Notes under the pieces: model-generated
Seen by the model: only the letters and a program-made list of their open reading frames with translations
Database searches by the model: none
What the model was told of the DNA's origin: nothing
From: an uncultured Chloroflexus sp.
Lineage (GTDB): Bacteria; Chloroflexota; Chloroflexia; Chloroflexales; Chloroflexaceae
Length of the DNA: 64,000 nt
Assembly (NCBI RefSeq): GCF_937951745.1
Contig: NZ_CALFBQ010000007.1
Coordinates: forward strand, 88,980 to 152,979
Reading direction: 5' to 3'
Shown: positions 16,316 to 24,364 of the stretch, piece after piece
How the letters are laid out: the number at the start of each line of letters is the position of its first letter
Position numbering within the stretch: the first letter of the stretch is position 1
Translations under genes and position numbers: made by a program

Positions 16316-16627
16316 ATGTACGTGAAGCTCTTTGTTGGCAATTTGGCGTGGAGCGTTGATGATGCAACGCTCGAGACCTTCTTTCAGGCTTATGGCGATG
16401 TGCGCAGCGCGCGGGTGATCAATGATCGTGAGACGGGCCGGTCGCGCGGTTTTGGCTTTGTCGAGATGGAAGTTGCCGATGTGGCGAAGGTGATTAGCCA
16501 AACGAACGGCCAGCCAATTAACGGTCGTGAGATTCGGGTCAATGAAGCCGAGGATAAGGGTTCGCGCGGCCCTCGTTCCGGCGGTGATCGCGGTGATCGC
16601 GGCGGCTTCGGCGGTCGGCGTTATTAA
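16316..16627 (+). CDS. RRM-type RNA-binding protein
   Basis: A 103-residue single-RRM protein with a Gly/Arg-rich tail, like the cold-inducible Rbp proteins of cyanobacteria. RNP2 is LFVGNLAW (about 5-12) and RNP1 is SRGFGFVEM (about 43-51); the tail reads GGDRGDRGGFGGRRY. GGAGGG lies upstream of ATG 16316, which begins the domain; the longer open frame upstream is leader sequence. It probably binds single-stranded RNA and may act as an RNA chaperone. A terminator hairpin follows at 16681. Confidence 0.92.
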   Translation: MYVKLFVGNLAWSVDDATLETFFQAYGDVRSARVINDRETGRSRGFGFVEMEVADVAKVISQTNGQPINGREIRVNEAEDKGSRGPRSGGDRGDRGGFGGRRY

Positions 16628-16680
16628 CGCTTCCCTTCGAGCCGGTCGCGCCTCAACTGGCTCGTGCGCGGGACTCCTCC

Positions 16681-16703
16681 GCCCCCTGTCATTGACAGGG
16701 GGC
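16681..16703 (+). terminator. hairpin after the RRM gene
   Basis: GCCCCCTGTC pairs perfectly with GACAGGGGGC around a 3-base loop. No strong U-tract follows. It lies just before the exchanger gene. Confidence 0.7.
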
Positions 16704-16724
16704 GCGTTGTGTTAGGAAGGACGT

Positions 16725-17807
16725 ATGGTCATCGCTCTCTTTGGGGCCGGGATTGTGTTGTTGGTGTTCGGCGCTGATCTGCTCGTGCGCGGCGCCGCCA
16801 GCTTTGCCGCCAGCCTTGGCGTTTCGCCCTTGATTATTGGCTTGACGGTAGTGGCGGTAGGGACGAGTTCGCCTGAAATTGCTGTGAGTCTGCAAGCAGC
16901 ATTCAATGGGCAAGGTGCTATTACACTTGGCAATATTGTGGGCAGCAACATCGCTAATGTTATGCTGATTTTGGGTGTAGCGGCGATGTTTGGCCCGCTG
17001 CCGGTCGATCGTCAGATCTTTCGCCGTGATCTGCCGGCCATGATTGGTGCGTCGGTCTTGACCTTGCTGTTGGCGCTTGATCAATCGCTGTCGCGGGTTG
17101 ACGGCGTGATTATGCTGCTCGGATTGATCGTGTATCTTTGGGTGATATGGCCGCGTGGCGTGCATCTTAGTCAGCCCCATCCACAACGCGCTCATCACCA
17201 TCACTGGAGGGTGCGAGTGTGGCAGGTGGCGATGATGGTGGGCGGTCTTGCCCTGTTAGTATTAGGGGCGAATTGGCTGGTAGATAGTGCGGTGACTTTT
17301 GCGACGTGGTTTGGCGTCAGCGAGCTGATCATTGGCTTGACGATCGTGGCTATCGGCACCTCGTTGCCCGAAATTGCTACCTCGGTGATTGCCGGTATGC
17401 GTGGTGAGCGCGATATTGCGGTGGGGAATGTGATTGGCAGCAATGTGCTCAACCTGCTCTTTGTGCTGGCGCTAACTATGGTGTTCTCGCCCCAGCCAAT
17501 TGCAGTGCCTGCCGAAACAATCCGGCTCGATCTGCCGGTGATGGTTGGGGCGGCCCTCATCTGTGTGCCCATTTTTATCACGCGCCGGATCGTTTCGCAG
17601 CGCGAGGGGAGCTTGTTGCTGGTCTATTACCTTAGCTATACGCTCTACCTGATCCTGAGCGCGAATGGCAGTGACAAATTGCCAGTCTACAGCGCGGTGG
17701 TCGGCCTCTTATTAGTGCCACTCACGGTCGTATTGCTGGTCGTGCGAGCACTGCGTTGGCTGGGTGAAGAGCGTCGGCGAAAAGCTACTGTGAGTATGGT
17801 TGAATAA
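16725..17807 (+). CDS. CaCA family Na+/Ca2+ (cation) antiporter
   Basis: Integral membrane cation/proton or sodium exchanger of 360 residues with about ten helices. The two inverted alpha-repeats that form the ion path are clear: GTSSPEIAVSLQAAF with GNIVGSNIANVMLILG (about 45-85), and GTSLPEIATSVIAGM with GNVIGSNVLNLLFVLA (about 208-248). A His-rich loop (HPQRAHHHHW) lies between the halves and may sense metal or pH. The start has GGAAGG upstream. The next gene starts immediately after the stop (TAAATG), so the two are likely cotranscribed. Confidence 0.92.
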   Translation: MVIALFGAGIVLLVFGADLLVRGAASFAASLGVSPLIIGLTVVAVGTSSPEIAVSLQAAFNGQGAITLGNIVGSNIANVMLILGVAAMFGPLPVDRQIFRRDLPAMIGASVLTLLLALDQSLSRVDGVIMLLGLIVYLWVIWPRGVHLSQPHPQRAHHHHWRVRVWQVAMMVGGLALLVLGANWLVDSAVTFATWFGVSELIIGLTIVAIGTSLPEIATSVIAGMRGERDIAVGNVIGSNVLNLLFVLALTMVFSPQPIAVPAETIRLDLPVMVGAALICVPIFITRRIVSQREGSLLLVYYLSYTLYLILSANGSDKLPVYSAVVGLLLVPLTVVLLVVRALRWLGEERRRKATVSMVE

Positions 17808-18704
17808 ATGCGGGTCTTCTATTCTGACACTTTTGTCTTACCATTGCCGCCGGGCCACCGCTTTCCAATGGAGAAATACGCGCTGTTGCGTGAGCGGGTA
17901 TTGGCAGAGGGAATCGTATCGCCTGAACGATTGCACGTACCTGAACCGGCGCGTGTGGTAGAACTAGCCCATGCCCATCTTCCGGCCTACATCGATCGAG
18001 TGCTAAACGGGCAACTCAGTAGTGCCGAATTACGCCGCATTGGCTTTCCGTGGTCGCCGCAGATGGTCGAGCGGTCACGTCGGTCGGTAGGGGCAACAAT
18101 AGCTGCCTGCCGCGTCGCCTTACGTGAGGGGGTTGGTGTCAATCTGGCCGGCGGCACGCACCATGCCTTTGCCGATGCCGGCGCCGGCTATTGCGTCTTT
18201 AATGACGCAGCAGTTGCCGCGCGCGTCATGCAAGCCGAAGGTCGCGCGCGCCGTATCGCCATTATCGATTGCGATGTCCATCAGGGTGATGGCACGGCCG
18301 CTATTCTGGCCGGCGACCCGACAATCTTTACCTTCTCGATCCACGGTGCGCACAATTTTCCTTTCCGCAAACAGCAGAGCGATCTCGATATAGCGTTGCC
18401 TGACGCGACCGGTGATTCGGCTTACCTTGATGCCTTAGAATGGGGGTTGCGCCAAACCTTCGCTACTATTACACCCGATCTTGTCATTTACCTCGCCGGG
18501 GCCGATCCGTACTATGATGACCGGTTAGGGCGGCTCAGCTTGACAAAAGCCGGTCTGGCCGAGCGTGATCGGTTAGTCTTTGCCTATTGTCGATCGGTGG
18601 GGGTGCCGGTTGCAGTGACGATGGCCGGCGGCTATGCTCGTCAGGTGAGCGATACGGTTGATATTCACGCGCAAACAGTCGCGCTAGCTGTGGAAATAGG
18701 CTAG
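17808..18704 (+). CDS. histone-deacetylase-fold deacetylase (AcuC/acetylpolyamine hydrolase type)
   Basis: Zn2+-dependent deacetylase of the arginase/HDAC fold, 298 residues. Seen: substrate His pair in GGTHHAFADAGAGYCVFND, Zn ligands in IDCDVHQGDGTAAIL (Asp and His), and the third ligand Asp region in AGADPYYDDRLGRLSLT. Bacterial members deacetylate acetyl-CoA synthetase, polyamines or other small acetylated compounds; the target here is unknown. It begins directly at the stop of the exchanger gene, so it is probably translationally coupled. Confidence 0.9.
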   Translation: MRVFYSDTFVLPLPPGHRFPMEKYALLRERVLAEGIVSPERLHVPEPARVVELAHAHLPAYIDRVLNGQLSSAELRRIGFPWSPQMVERSRRSVGATIAACRVALREGVGVNLAGGTHHAFADAGAGYCVFNDAAVAARVMQAEGRARRIAIIDCDVHQGDGTAAILAGDPTIFTFSIHGAHNFPFRKQQSDLDIALPDATGDSAYLDALEWGLRQTFATITPDLVIYLAGADPYYDDRLGRLSLTKAGLAERDRLVFAYCRSVGVPVAVTMAGGYARQVSDTVDIHAQTVALAVEIG

Positions 18705-18889
18705 AACGGATCTCGTTTCGGGTAACGGTAGTCTGCTAAGAGAGCTGACGCTATACTCGCACCCACTGTGGATAGTCTGGTCTCATTTTGGCAGTTCGAT
18801 ACATCCAAAAGCACGTATCCTTCGCATAGATATGGTGAAGGGGCATACAAGGGTATGCGCCAATCACACATCTCAGTGGAGGAACCATC

Positions 18890-19627
18890 GTGACAGCAGA
18901 ACACACGCAGCAGAGTGTCTTCTCTCGCCGAAGTCTGATCAAGGGGGTGGCCGGTCTTGGTGGCGGACTCGTGGTAGCAAGCTTTGCAAATCTGTTTGGC
19001 GTTCGTCCTGCCTCTGCCAGTGGTCATGATCGCAAAGACGAACCGCAACTCATTTTGAATCTCGCGGCGACAGCCGAAACACTCGCTACGACATTCTACT
19101 ATGCCGCACTGACAGCCGCTAAGTTTCGCCTAGATGACGAAGACGTGCTTTATCTCAAGTTAGCACTCGATGCCGAGAAGTATCACCTCGACTTTTTGGT
19201 GTCTAATGGTGGGCGAGCACTCACCAATCAGTTTTACGTACCTGCCAATCTGTTGAGCGATCCGGCGCTGTTTGTGCAGGTAGGCGCTGATGCCGAGACA
19301 GCATTTGTGGGTGCGTATCTGGCTGCAACGCGCCGGTTTGCCGAGCTGGGCTTAGATCGTATTGCCGGCACGACTGCCCAACATGCGTGTAGCGAGGCGC
19401 AGCATTTGGCGTTAATCCGCGAGATTGGCGGTTTTGCACCGAATAATCTGGCGCTGCCACTGCCAATCTACTACAACGTCTCGGATGCGGTGCCAACGCT
19501 AGCGCCATTCTTGCAGGGTGGTCAAGGTTTCATTGGGCCGGTGAGTGCTCCGTCAGCGGCTCAGATTACTGCCGTACTTGGCAACGTAAAATCTGATCCG
19601 ACACAACCGTACACAAAGGTGTTCTAA
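18890..19627 (+). CDS. Tat-exported ferritin-like domain protein
   Basis: A 245-residue protein starting at GTG with GGAGG upstream. The N-terminus has a twin-arginine signal (FSRRSLIKG, about residues 12-20) and hydrophobic stretch ending near PASA (about 43). The mature part is helical and ferritin-like (about 55-210), with candidate metal ligands in ATAETLATTFYY, LALDAEKYHLDFL and ACSEAQHLALI. Export outside the cytoplasm and an iron-, oxygen- or stress-related role are inferred. It lies directly upstream of an ECF sigma/anti-sigma pair, which may respond to envelope conditions. Confidence 0.82.
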   Translation: MTAEHTQQSVFSRRSLIKGVAGLGGGLVVASFANLFGVRPASASGHDRKDEPQLILNLAATAETLATTFYYAALTAAKFRLDDEDVLYLKLALDAEKYHLDFLVSNGGRALTNQFYVPANLLSDPALFVQVGADAETAFVGAYLAATRRFAELGLDRIAGTTAQHACSEAQHLALIREIGGFAPNNLALPLPIYYNVSDAVPTLAPFLQGGQGFIGPVSAPSAAQITAVLGNVKSDPTQPYTKVF

Positions 19628-19650
19628 CGTAGACAAGCCGAACCGGATTG

Positions 19651-19693
19651 ACACAGGCCTGTCAGAGCGTTTAAGCTTATGACAGGCCTGTGT
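19651..19693 (+). terminator. hairpin after the ferritin-like gene
   Basis: ACACAGGCCTGTCA (19651-19664) pairs perfectly over 14 bp with TGACAGGCCTGTGT (19680-19693); 15-base loop; no long U-tract. Confidence 0.7.
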
Positions 19694-19834
19694 GTCTGTC
19701 ATGACAGGGTTTATCTGGAATAACAACCTTGTGCGGTGATGGAAGAGACAGGCAGAGACAGATTTTGAGCAATCGCGCTTCCGCTACAATACACCAACGT
19801 AATCGTGCGACTGAAAAAAGAGGTCTCGCATCCG

Positions 19835-20425
19835 ATGCCGCTTGAACAGTCTGAAGAATCCGGTTTGCGTACTCTGACCGATGAACTGCTGATCGATTTA
19901 ATAGTGCAGCGTGAAGAGGCCGCCTTGGGCGTATTGTATGATCGATACGCATCACTTGTCTACGCGATTGCGTTGCGGGTGACCGGCGATCGCCAGACTG
20001 CTGAAGAGGTGATGCAAGATGTCTTTCAGAGCATCTGGCAGACGGCAGGAGGTTTTCAGCGCCAGACCGGTGTGGTAGCGGCATGGATTATCGGGATTAC
20101 GCGACACCGAGCTATCGACGTCTTACGGAGTAAGCGTGAACGAGCGCGTCATCGCGAAGTTACCGGTATTGACGTAAGGACGTTGCCACCATCAGCAGGC
20201 GGCGTAGAAGGCGATGTTGAGCAGCGTATCCTGTATGAGGCGGTGCGGGCGGCGCTGGCCGATTTACCGTCAGCACAACGTCAAGCGATAGAAATGGCCT
20301 ACTATGGTGGTCTCACCCAAACTGAAATTGCCGAACGGCTTGGGGAACCACTCGGTACGGTGAAAACCAGATTGCGACTTGGGTTAATCAAACTACGCGA
20401 TATACTGCGGTCGCGATGGGAGTGA
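19835..20425 (+). CDS. ECF-type RNA polymerase sigma factor
   Basis: A 196-residue sigma-70 family group IV factor. Region 2 (about 28-95) reads GVLYDRYASLVYAIALRVTG and EEVMQDVFQSIWQ; region 4 (about 140-192) reads LPSAQRQAIEMAYYGGLTQTEIA with the recognition helix GTVKTRLRLGLIKLRD. This resembles SigK-type factors, which are held by RskA-type anti-sigmas. ATG 19835 has GAGGT 10 bases upstream; an in-frame GTG at 19805 is an alternative. The anti-sigma gene starts 5 bases after its stop, or overlaps it if the earlier ATG is used. Confidence 0.92.
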   Translation: MPLEQSEESGLRTLTDELLIDLIVQREEAALGVLYDRYASLVYAIALRVTGDRQTAEEVMQDVFQSIWQTAGGFQRQTGVVAAWIIGITRHRAIDVLRSKRERARHREVTGIDVRTLPPSAGGVEGDVEQRILYEAVRAALADLPSAQRQAIEMAYYGGLTQTEIAERLGEPLGTVKTRLRLGLIKLRDILRSRWE

Positions 20426-20430
20426 TTCGT

Positions 20431-21213
20431 ATGGAGCAATTATCAGGGGAACCTGACGAAATAGTTGATCTGCTGGCTGCGTATGCACTCGATGCGTTAG
20501 CGCCGTCTGAACGGGCACGGGTGCAGCACTTGTTAGCGGAGCGCCCCGAATTATACCAGACGTTAACAGAATTGCGTGCTGCAGCCGATCTCTTGCCATA
20601 CGGTCTTGATCGGCCCGCGCTACCGCCGGAGTGGCGGCAACGGACAATAGATTATGCGCTGGGGCGTCGTTCACCCACAGAGCAATCGACTTCCCGACAA
20701 CGATCAAGTCGTTGGCGAGCTTGGACGATTGGTCTCGGCAGTCTATCAACGTTCCTACTCATCGTTCTGCTGGTTTTAATTGGATCACTCAATAGTTTGC
20801 GTAATGAACTAACTATTGTGACCCAGCAGCGCGATCAATCACAATCGTTAGCGGCAACGGCACAGGCCTCAGCGCAGCAAATGATGGTGGTACTTACCAA
20901 TCCTACGCCGTTGGCTACGCTTGTTGGTGATGCCGGAAAGGGTGCCATCTTCCGCGATACAGCCGGGAATGTATTCTTAATCGTTTCATTGCCGCCGTTA
21001 GCCGATCATATAGTGTACCAACTTTGGTTGATCGAGAACAATGCTGCACCGGTAAGCGGTGGTATCTTTACGGTTGATGCCAGTGGTTATGGTGTAATAC
21101 CTTTGCCGAACGAAAGCGCTCGACAAGGTATAACGTTGGCGATAACAGCCGAGCCAGCGCCCGGTAGTCCCGGTCCGACTGGAACAATCGTGATAGCCGG
21201 ACAAATTACGTGA
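20431..21213 (+). CDS. anti-sigma factor, RskA-type membrane protein
   Basis: A 260-residue membrane anti-sigma factor for the ECF sigma encoded just before. The N-terminal cytosolic part (about 1-75) has the anti-sigma helices EIVDLLAAYALDALAPSERA without the His-Cys-Cys ZAS triad. One membrane helix (about 90-113, LGSLSTFLLIVLLVLIG) leads to an extracytoplasmic RskA domain (about 150-260) with VSLPPLADHIVYQLWLIENN and a C-terminal beta domain. ATG 20431 has GGGAG upstream; the alternative ATG 20416 overlaps the sigma stop. Signal-induced proteolysis is the expected mode of release. Confidence 0.9.
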   Translation: MEQLSGEPDEIVDLLAAYALDALAPSERARVQHLLAERPELYQTLTELRAAADLLPYGLDRPALPPEWRQRTIDYALGRRSPTEQSTSRQRSSRWRAWTIGLGSLSTFLLIVLLVLIGSLNSLRNELTIVTQQRDQSQSLAATAQASAQQMMVVLTNPTPLATLVGDAGKGAIFRDTAGNVFLIVSLPPLADHIVYQLWLIENNAAPVSGGIFTVDASGYGVIPLPNESARQGITLAITAEPAPGSPGPTGTIVIAGQIT

Positions 21214-21233
21214 TGCTGTTTTCATTGTTACTC

Positions 21234-21264
21234 TTGAGAATACAGTTCCTAGGCATGCTATACT
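21234..21264 (+). promoter_or_regulatory. promoter candidate for the adenylate cyclase gene
   Basis: TTGAGA (21234-21239) and TATACT (21259-21264) with a 19-base spacer, slightly long. The start codon is 33 bases further. Confidence 0.5.
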
Positions 21265-21297
21265 TAAGCAAAGATACAGGCGTGTCTGGGAGTGACT

Positions 21298-24240
21298 ATG
21301 CCCGAGCCGGCTCATATTCTGGTGGTTGAAGACGATCCTGATATCCGTCGCATCTTTCAGGCAGTGCTTGCCCGTGACGGTTTCCGCGTCTCGGTGGCGG
21401 TTTCGGGTGAAGAGGCGTTAAGCTTCTTGCAATTAATCACTCCCGATCTCATCCTACTCGATCTGGCGCTGCCGGGTGTTGATGGCGCCGAAGTAACCCG
21501 GCGGATCAAAGCGGATCGTTCCAAACCCTTCATCCCGATCATTATTGTTTCGGCCCATGCCGATCTTGATACGAGCGTCAGCAACCTCGATGCTGGTGCT
21601 GATGATGTGCTGGTCAAGCCGGTTGATTTCAACCTCTTGCTCGCACGGGTGCGGGCATTGTTACGGTTACAACGGGCGCAACGCAGCTTGCAGCAAGAGC
21701 AGCGCAAAACCGAGCTATTACTTCACTTATCGCGTGACCTCAGTTCCAGTATTGATCTCGATGTGTTGTTGACCGGCTTTCTCAACCACCTCGCCGATGC
21801 AGTCGGTGCGATTCGAGCCAGCATTATTCTGACCGGTTTTGTCGAAGAGAAGGTGCTCCTCTATTCGAGCAGCCGCCATCCGGCGACAGCCGAATTACAA
21901 GATATCTTACGGTATGGCGTGGCCGGGTTTGCGTTACGCGATCGCGGCCCCATTTTGATCAACGACACGCGGCTTGATTCGCGCTGGCTGGTGACTTCTG
22001 ATCTGCACAATGATGTGCGTTCAGTGGCAGTGATGCCGATCGTCCGCGATAACCGCGCGTGGGGCGTGATTACGCTCGTGCATCATACGCCGGGATATTT
22101 TACGGTTGAACATCTCGAATTACTGGCCTCAGTTGCAGCCCAAAGCGCGTTGGCACTGGAAAGCGCCCGCCTCTACCGGCTCAGCGAACAACAGAAAGAG
22201 TTGCTGGCGTGGCGCGCGGAGGAATTACGCCGGATCAACGATATTAACCGGCTGTTGTCAGAATTGATGCAGATGGATCAACTAGGCCGGCTATTGGTGC
22301 AGATGATCCATTACCAGTTTGGCTACCCGCTAGTCGCGCTTGTTATTCGACAGCATGATCGCCTTGTGGTACAGGCGGTTGCCGGCGCATACCGGTTAGA
22401 TGCTAACCATATTTCGTTTAGGATCGATCAAGGGGTTAGCGGATGGGTGTGCCGTCATCGTGAGCCGTTGCGCATTGATGATTTGGCCCAAGATGTGCGG
22501 TTTGCACCGGTGCTGCCCGAGGAAGATCGCATGCGCTCGGCGCTCAGCGTGCCGGTGTTGTTGCCGCGTGAGGTGTTAGGTACGATTGAGGTACGCAGTC
22601 TGCATCCATCTGCCTTTAGCGCCAACGATGAAGCGATCTTGCTGGCGATTGCCAACCAACTTGCGATTGCGATCGGCAATGCTCGTCTGTTTGAGAGTGA
22701 GCAGCGCCGGATTGATCAATTGAGTGAGATTAATCGCCTGTCATTAGCATTGACAGCTCAATTTGCTGCCCCAGAGAATCTGCACCATACGATCGAGACG
22801 GTGGCGCACATCTTTCGGGTCGAGCAGGCCGCGATCTTGCTCTTTGGCCTGCAACCTAGCGATACGGTGGTCGCGTTGAGTGGGATGGTAGCGCTGCATG
22901 ATGCTGATCTAGCCAAGTTTGTTCAACAACATCCGTTTCTAGCTGCGCAAGTGGCCGCTTTACAGCAGCCGCAGCACATTGAGAATTTGCCCGAACGAGC
23001 CGATTTGGCGCCATTACAGGCATTTCTAGCGGGGCGAGGCGTGCGCGACGTGTTGTTGGTGCCGCTCGTGGTCAATGGCCAAACGCAGGGAGTGCTTTGT
23101 CTTGACACGACGAAGCGCGGGCCGTTTGAAAAGACCGAATTAGAGATGGCGTCTACCGTCGCGAGTCTGATCGTGCAAATTCTTGAGAATGCCCGTCTGT
23201 ATCGGGTGGTGAATGATGAGCGATCAACCCTCGATGCGGTGTTGCGCAGCGCGACCGATCCGATCGTGCTGATCGACCCTAATGCGCGCTTGCTGCTGGC
23301 GAATCCGGCGGCGCGTGAGCGCTTGCAGATTGATCCGGCGTTGCATCACGGGCAAGGAGTGGAAGTGTGTCCGGCGCTGCGCTCGATTATGCCGCTCCTT
23401 GAACGCAATGCGCCGACCACAGTGGAAATTGAGCCGCAACCAAACTTGCACTATAGCGTTAGCATTGCGCCGGTGTGCAGCAGTGAAGCGAAGGAGCTAG
23501 GGCGAGTAGTCGTATTCCGTGACATCAGCGCGATCAAACAGCTCGAACGACAAGAGCGCGAGCGGGTGCGCAGCGTCTTTCGCCGCTATGTTTCGCCGCA
23601 AGTGGCCGAACGGCTGCTTAGCGCCGGCAGTGATTTCGGCGCGCCGACTGAACGCACCGTGGCGGTACTCTTTGCCGATATGCGCGGCTTTACCACCTTG
23701 ACCGAGCAGATCGATGCGCGGGTGCTAGTCGAGCGTATTCTTAACCGCTATTTTACCTCGATGACCGATGCGCTTTATGCCTACGACGGCACGATTGATA
23801 AGTTCCTTGGCGATGGTTTAATCGGGGTGTTTGGCTCGCCAATCGCGCATCCTGACGATCCGCAACGAGTGGTATTGGCAGCCGTGGCGATGCAGCAAGC
23901 CTTTGCGCGGTTGACCAAGAGGTGGCAAGAAGAGCTGAATCTACAGATCGGGATGGGGATTGGGATTAGCTATGGGCCGGCAGTGGTTGGCAATATTGGT
24001 TCCGAACAACGCCAAGACTATACGTTGATCGGTGATGTGGTCAACACTGCCTCGCGCTTGTGCGGGATTGCGCAAGCCGGCCAGATTATCGTCTCGTCGC
24101 ATCTGGTCAACGCGCTCGGCGGCCAGTCGCCGTACCCGCTGCGAGAATTGGGGGCAACCCGTCTCAAAGGCAAACAGGAAGAACACCTCATTTATGAGGT
24201 AGTGATCGAGCAGCCGGCGCCGTTCGTGCAACGCGTGTAG
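21298..24240 (+). CDS. response regulator/GAF/PAS protein with class III nucleotide cyclase
   Basis: A 980-residue soluble signalling protein. In order: a REC receiver domain (1-125, HILVVEDDPDIRRIF, phosphoacceptor Asp in LILLDLALPG, Lys in VLVKPVDF), three GAF-like domains (about 150-300, 330-475, 485-640), a PAS-like segment (about 645-755), a short linker helix, and a class III adenylate/guanylate cyclase (about 785-965). The cyclase shows the metal Asp in VLFADMRGFTTL, KFLGDGLIGVFG, and GDVVNTASRL. Likely product is cAMP or cGMP, controlled by phosphorylation and by ligands on the GAF domains. ATG 21298 follows GGGAG; GTG 21292 is less likely. Confidence 0.92.
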   Translation: MPEPAHILVVEDDPDIRRIFQAVLARDGFRVSVAVSGEEALSFLQLITPDLILLDLALPGVDGAEVTRRIKADRSKPFIPIIIVSAHADLDTSVSNLDAGADDVLVKPVDFNLLLARVRALLRLQRAQRSLQQEQRKTELLLHLSRDLSSSIDLDVLLTGFLNHLADAVGAIRASIILTGFVEEKVLLYSSSRHPATAELQDILRYGVAGFALRDRGPILINDTRLDSRWLVTSDLHNDVRSVAVMPIVRDNRAWGVITLVHHTPGYFTVEHLELLASVAAQSALALESARLYRLSEQQKELLAWRAEELRRINDINRLLSELMQMDQLGRLLVQMIHYQFGYPLVALVIRQHDRLVVQAVAGAYRLDANHISFRIDQGVSGWVCRHREPLRIDDLAQDVRFAPVLPEEDRMRSALSVPVLLPREVLGTIEVRSLHPSAFSANDEAILLAIANQLAIAIGNARLFESEQRRIDQLSEINRLSLALTAQFAAPENLHHTIETVAHIFRVEQAAILLFGLQPSDTVVALSGMVALHDADLAKFVQQHPFLAAQVAALQQPQHIENLPERADLAPLQAFLAGRGVRDVLLVPLVVNGQTQGVLCLDTTKRGPFEKTELEMASTVASLIVQILENARLYRVVNDERSTLDAVLRSATDPIVLIDPNARLLLANPAARERLQIDPALHHGQGVEVCPALRSIMPLLERNAPTTVEIEPQPNLHYSVSIAPVCSSEAKELGRVVVFRDISAIKQLERQERERVRSVFRRYVSPQVAERLLSAGSDFGAPTERTVAVLFADMRGFTTLTEQIDARVLVERILNRYFTSMTDALYAYDGTIDKFLGDGLIGVFGSPIAHPDDPQRVVLAAVAMQQAFARLTKRWQEELNLQIGMGIGISYGPAVVGNIGSEQRQDYTLIGDVVNTASRLCGIAQAGQIIVSSHLVNALGGQSPYPLRELGATRLKGKQEEHLIYEVVIEQPAPFVQRV

Positions 24241-24364
24241 CGTGGCAATGCGCTTCATGAATCAACTGTTCCAATGTTTGACATTCGCTCATCAACCTTT
24301 TAAGATACCCCCAACCGGTGAGACCTGACACCCGGCTCATTCCACCTAGAGGAGTCTGGCAACC

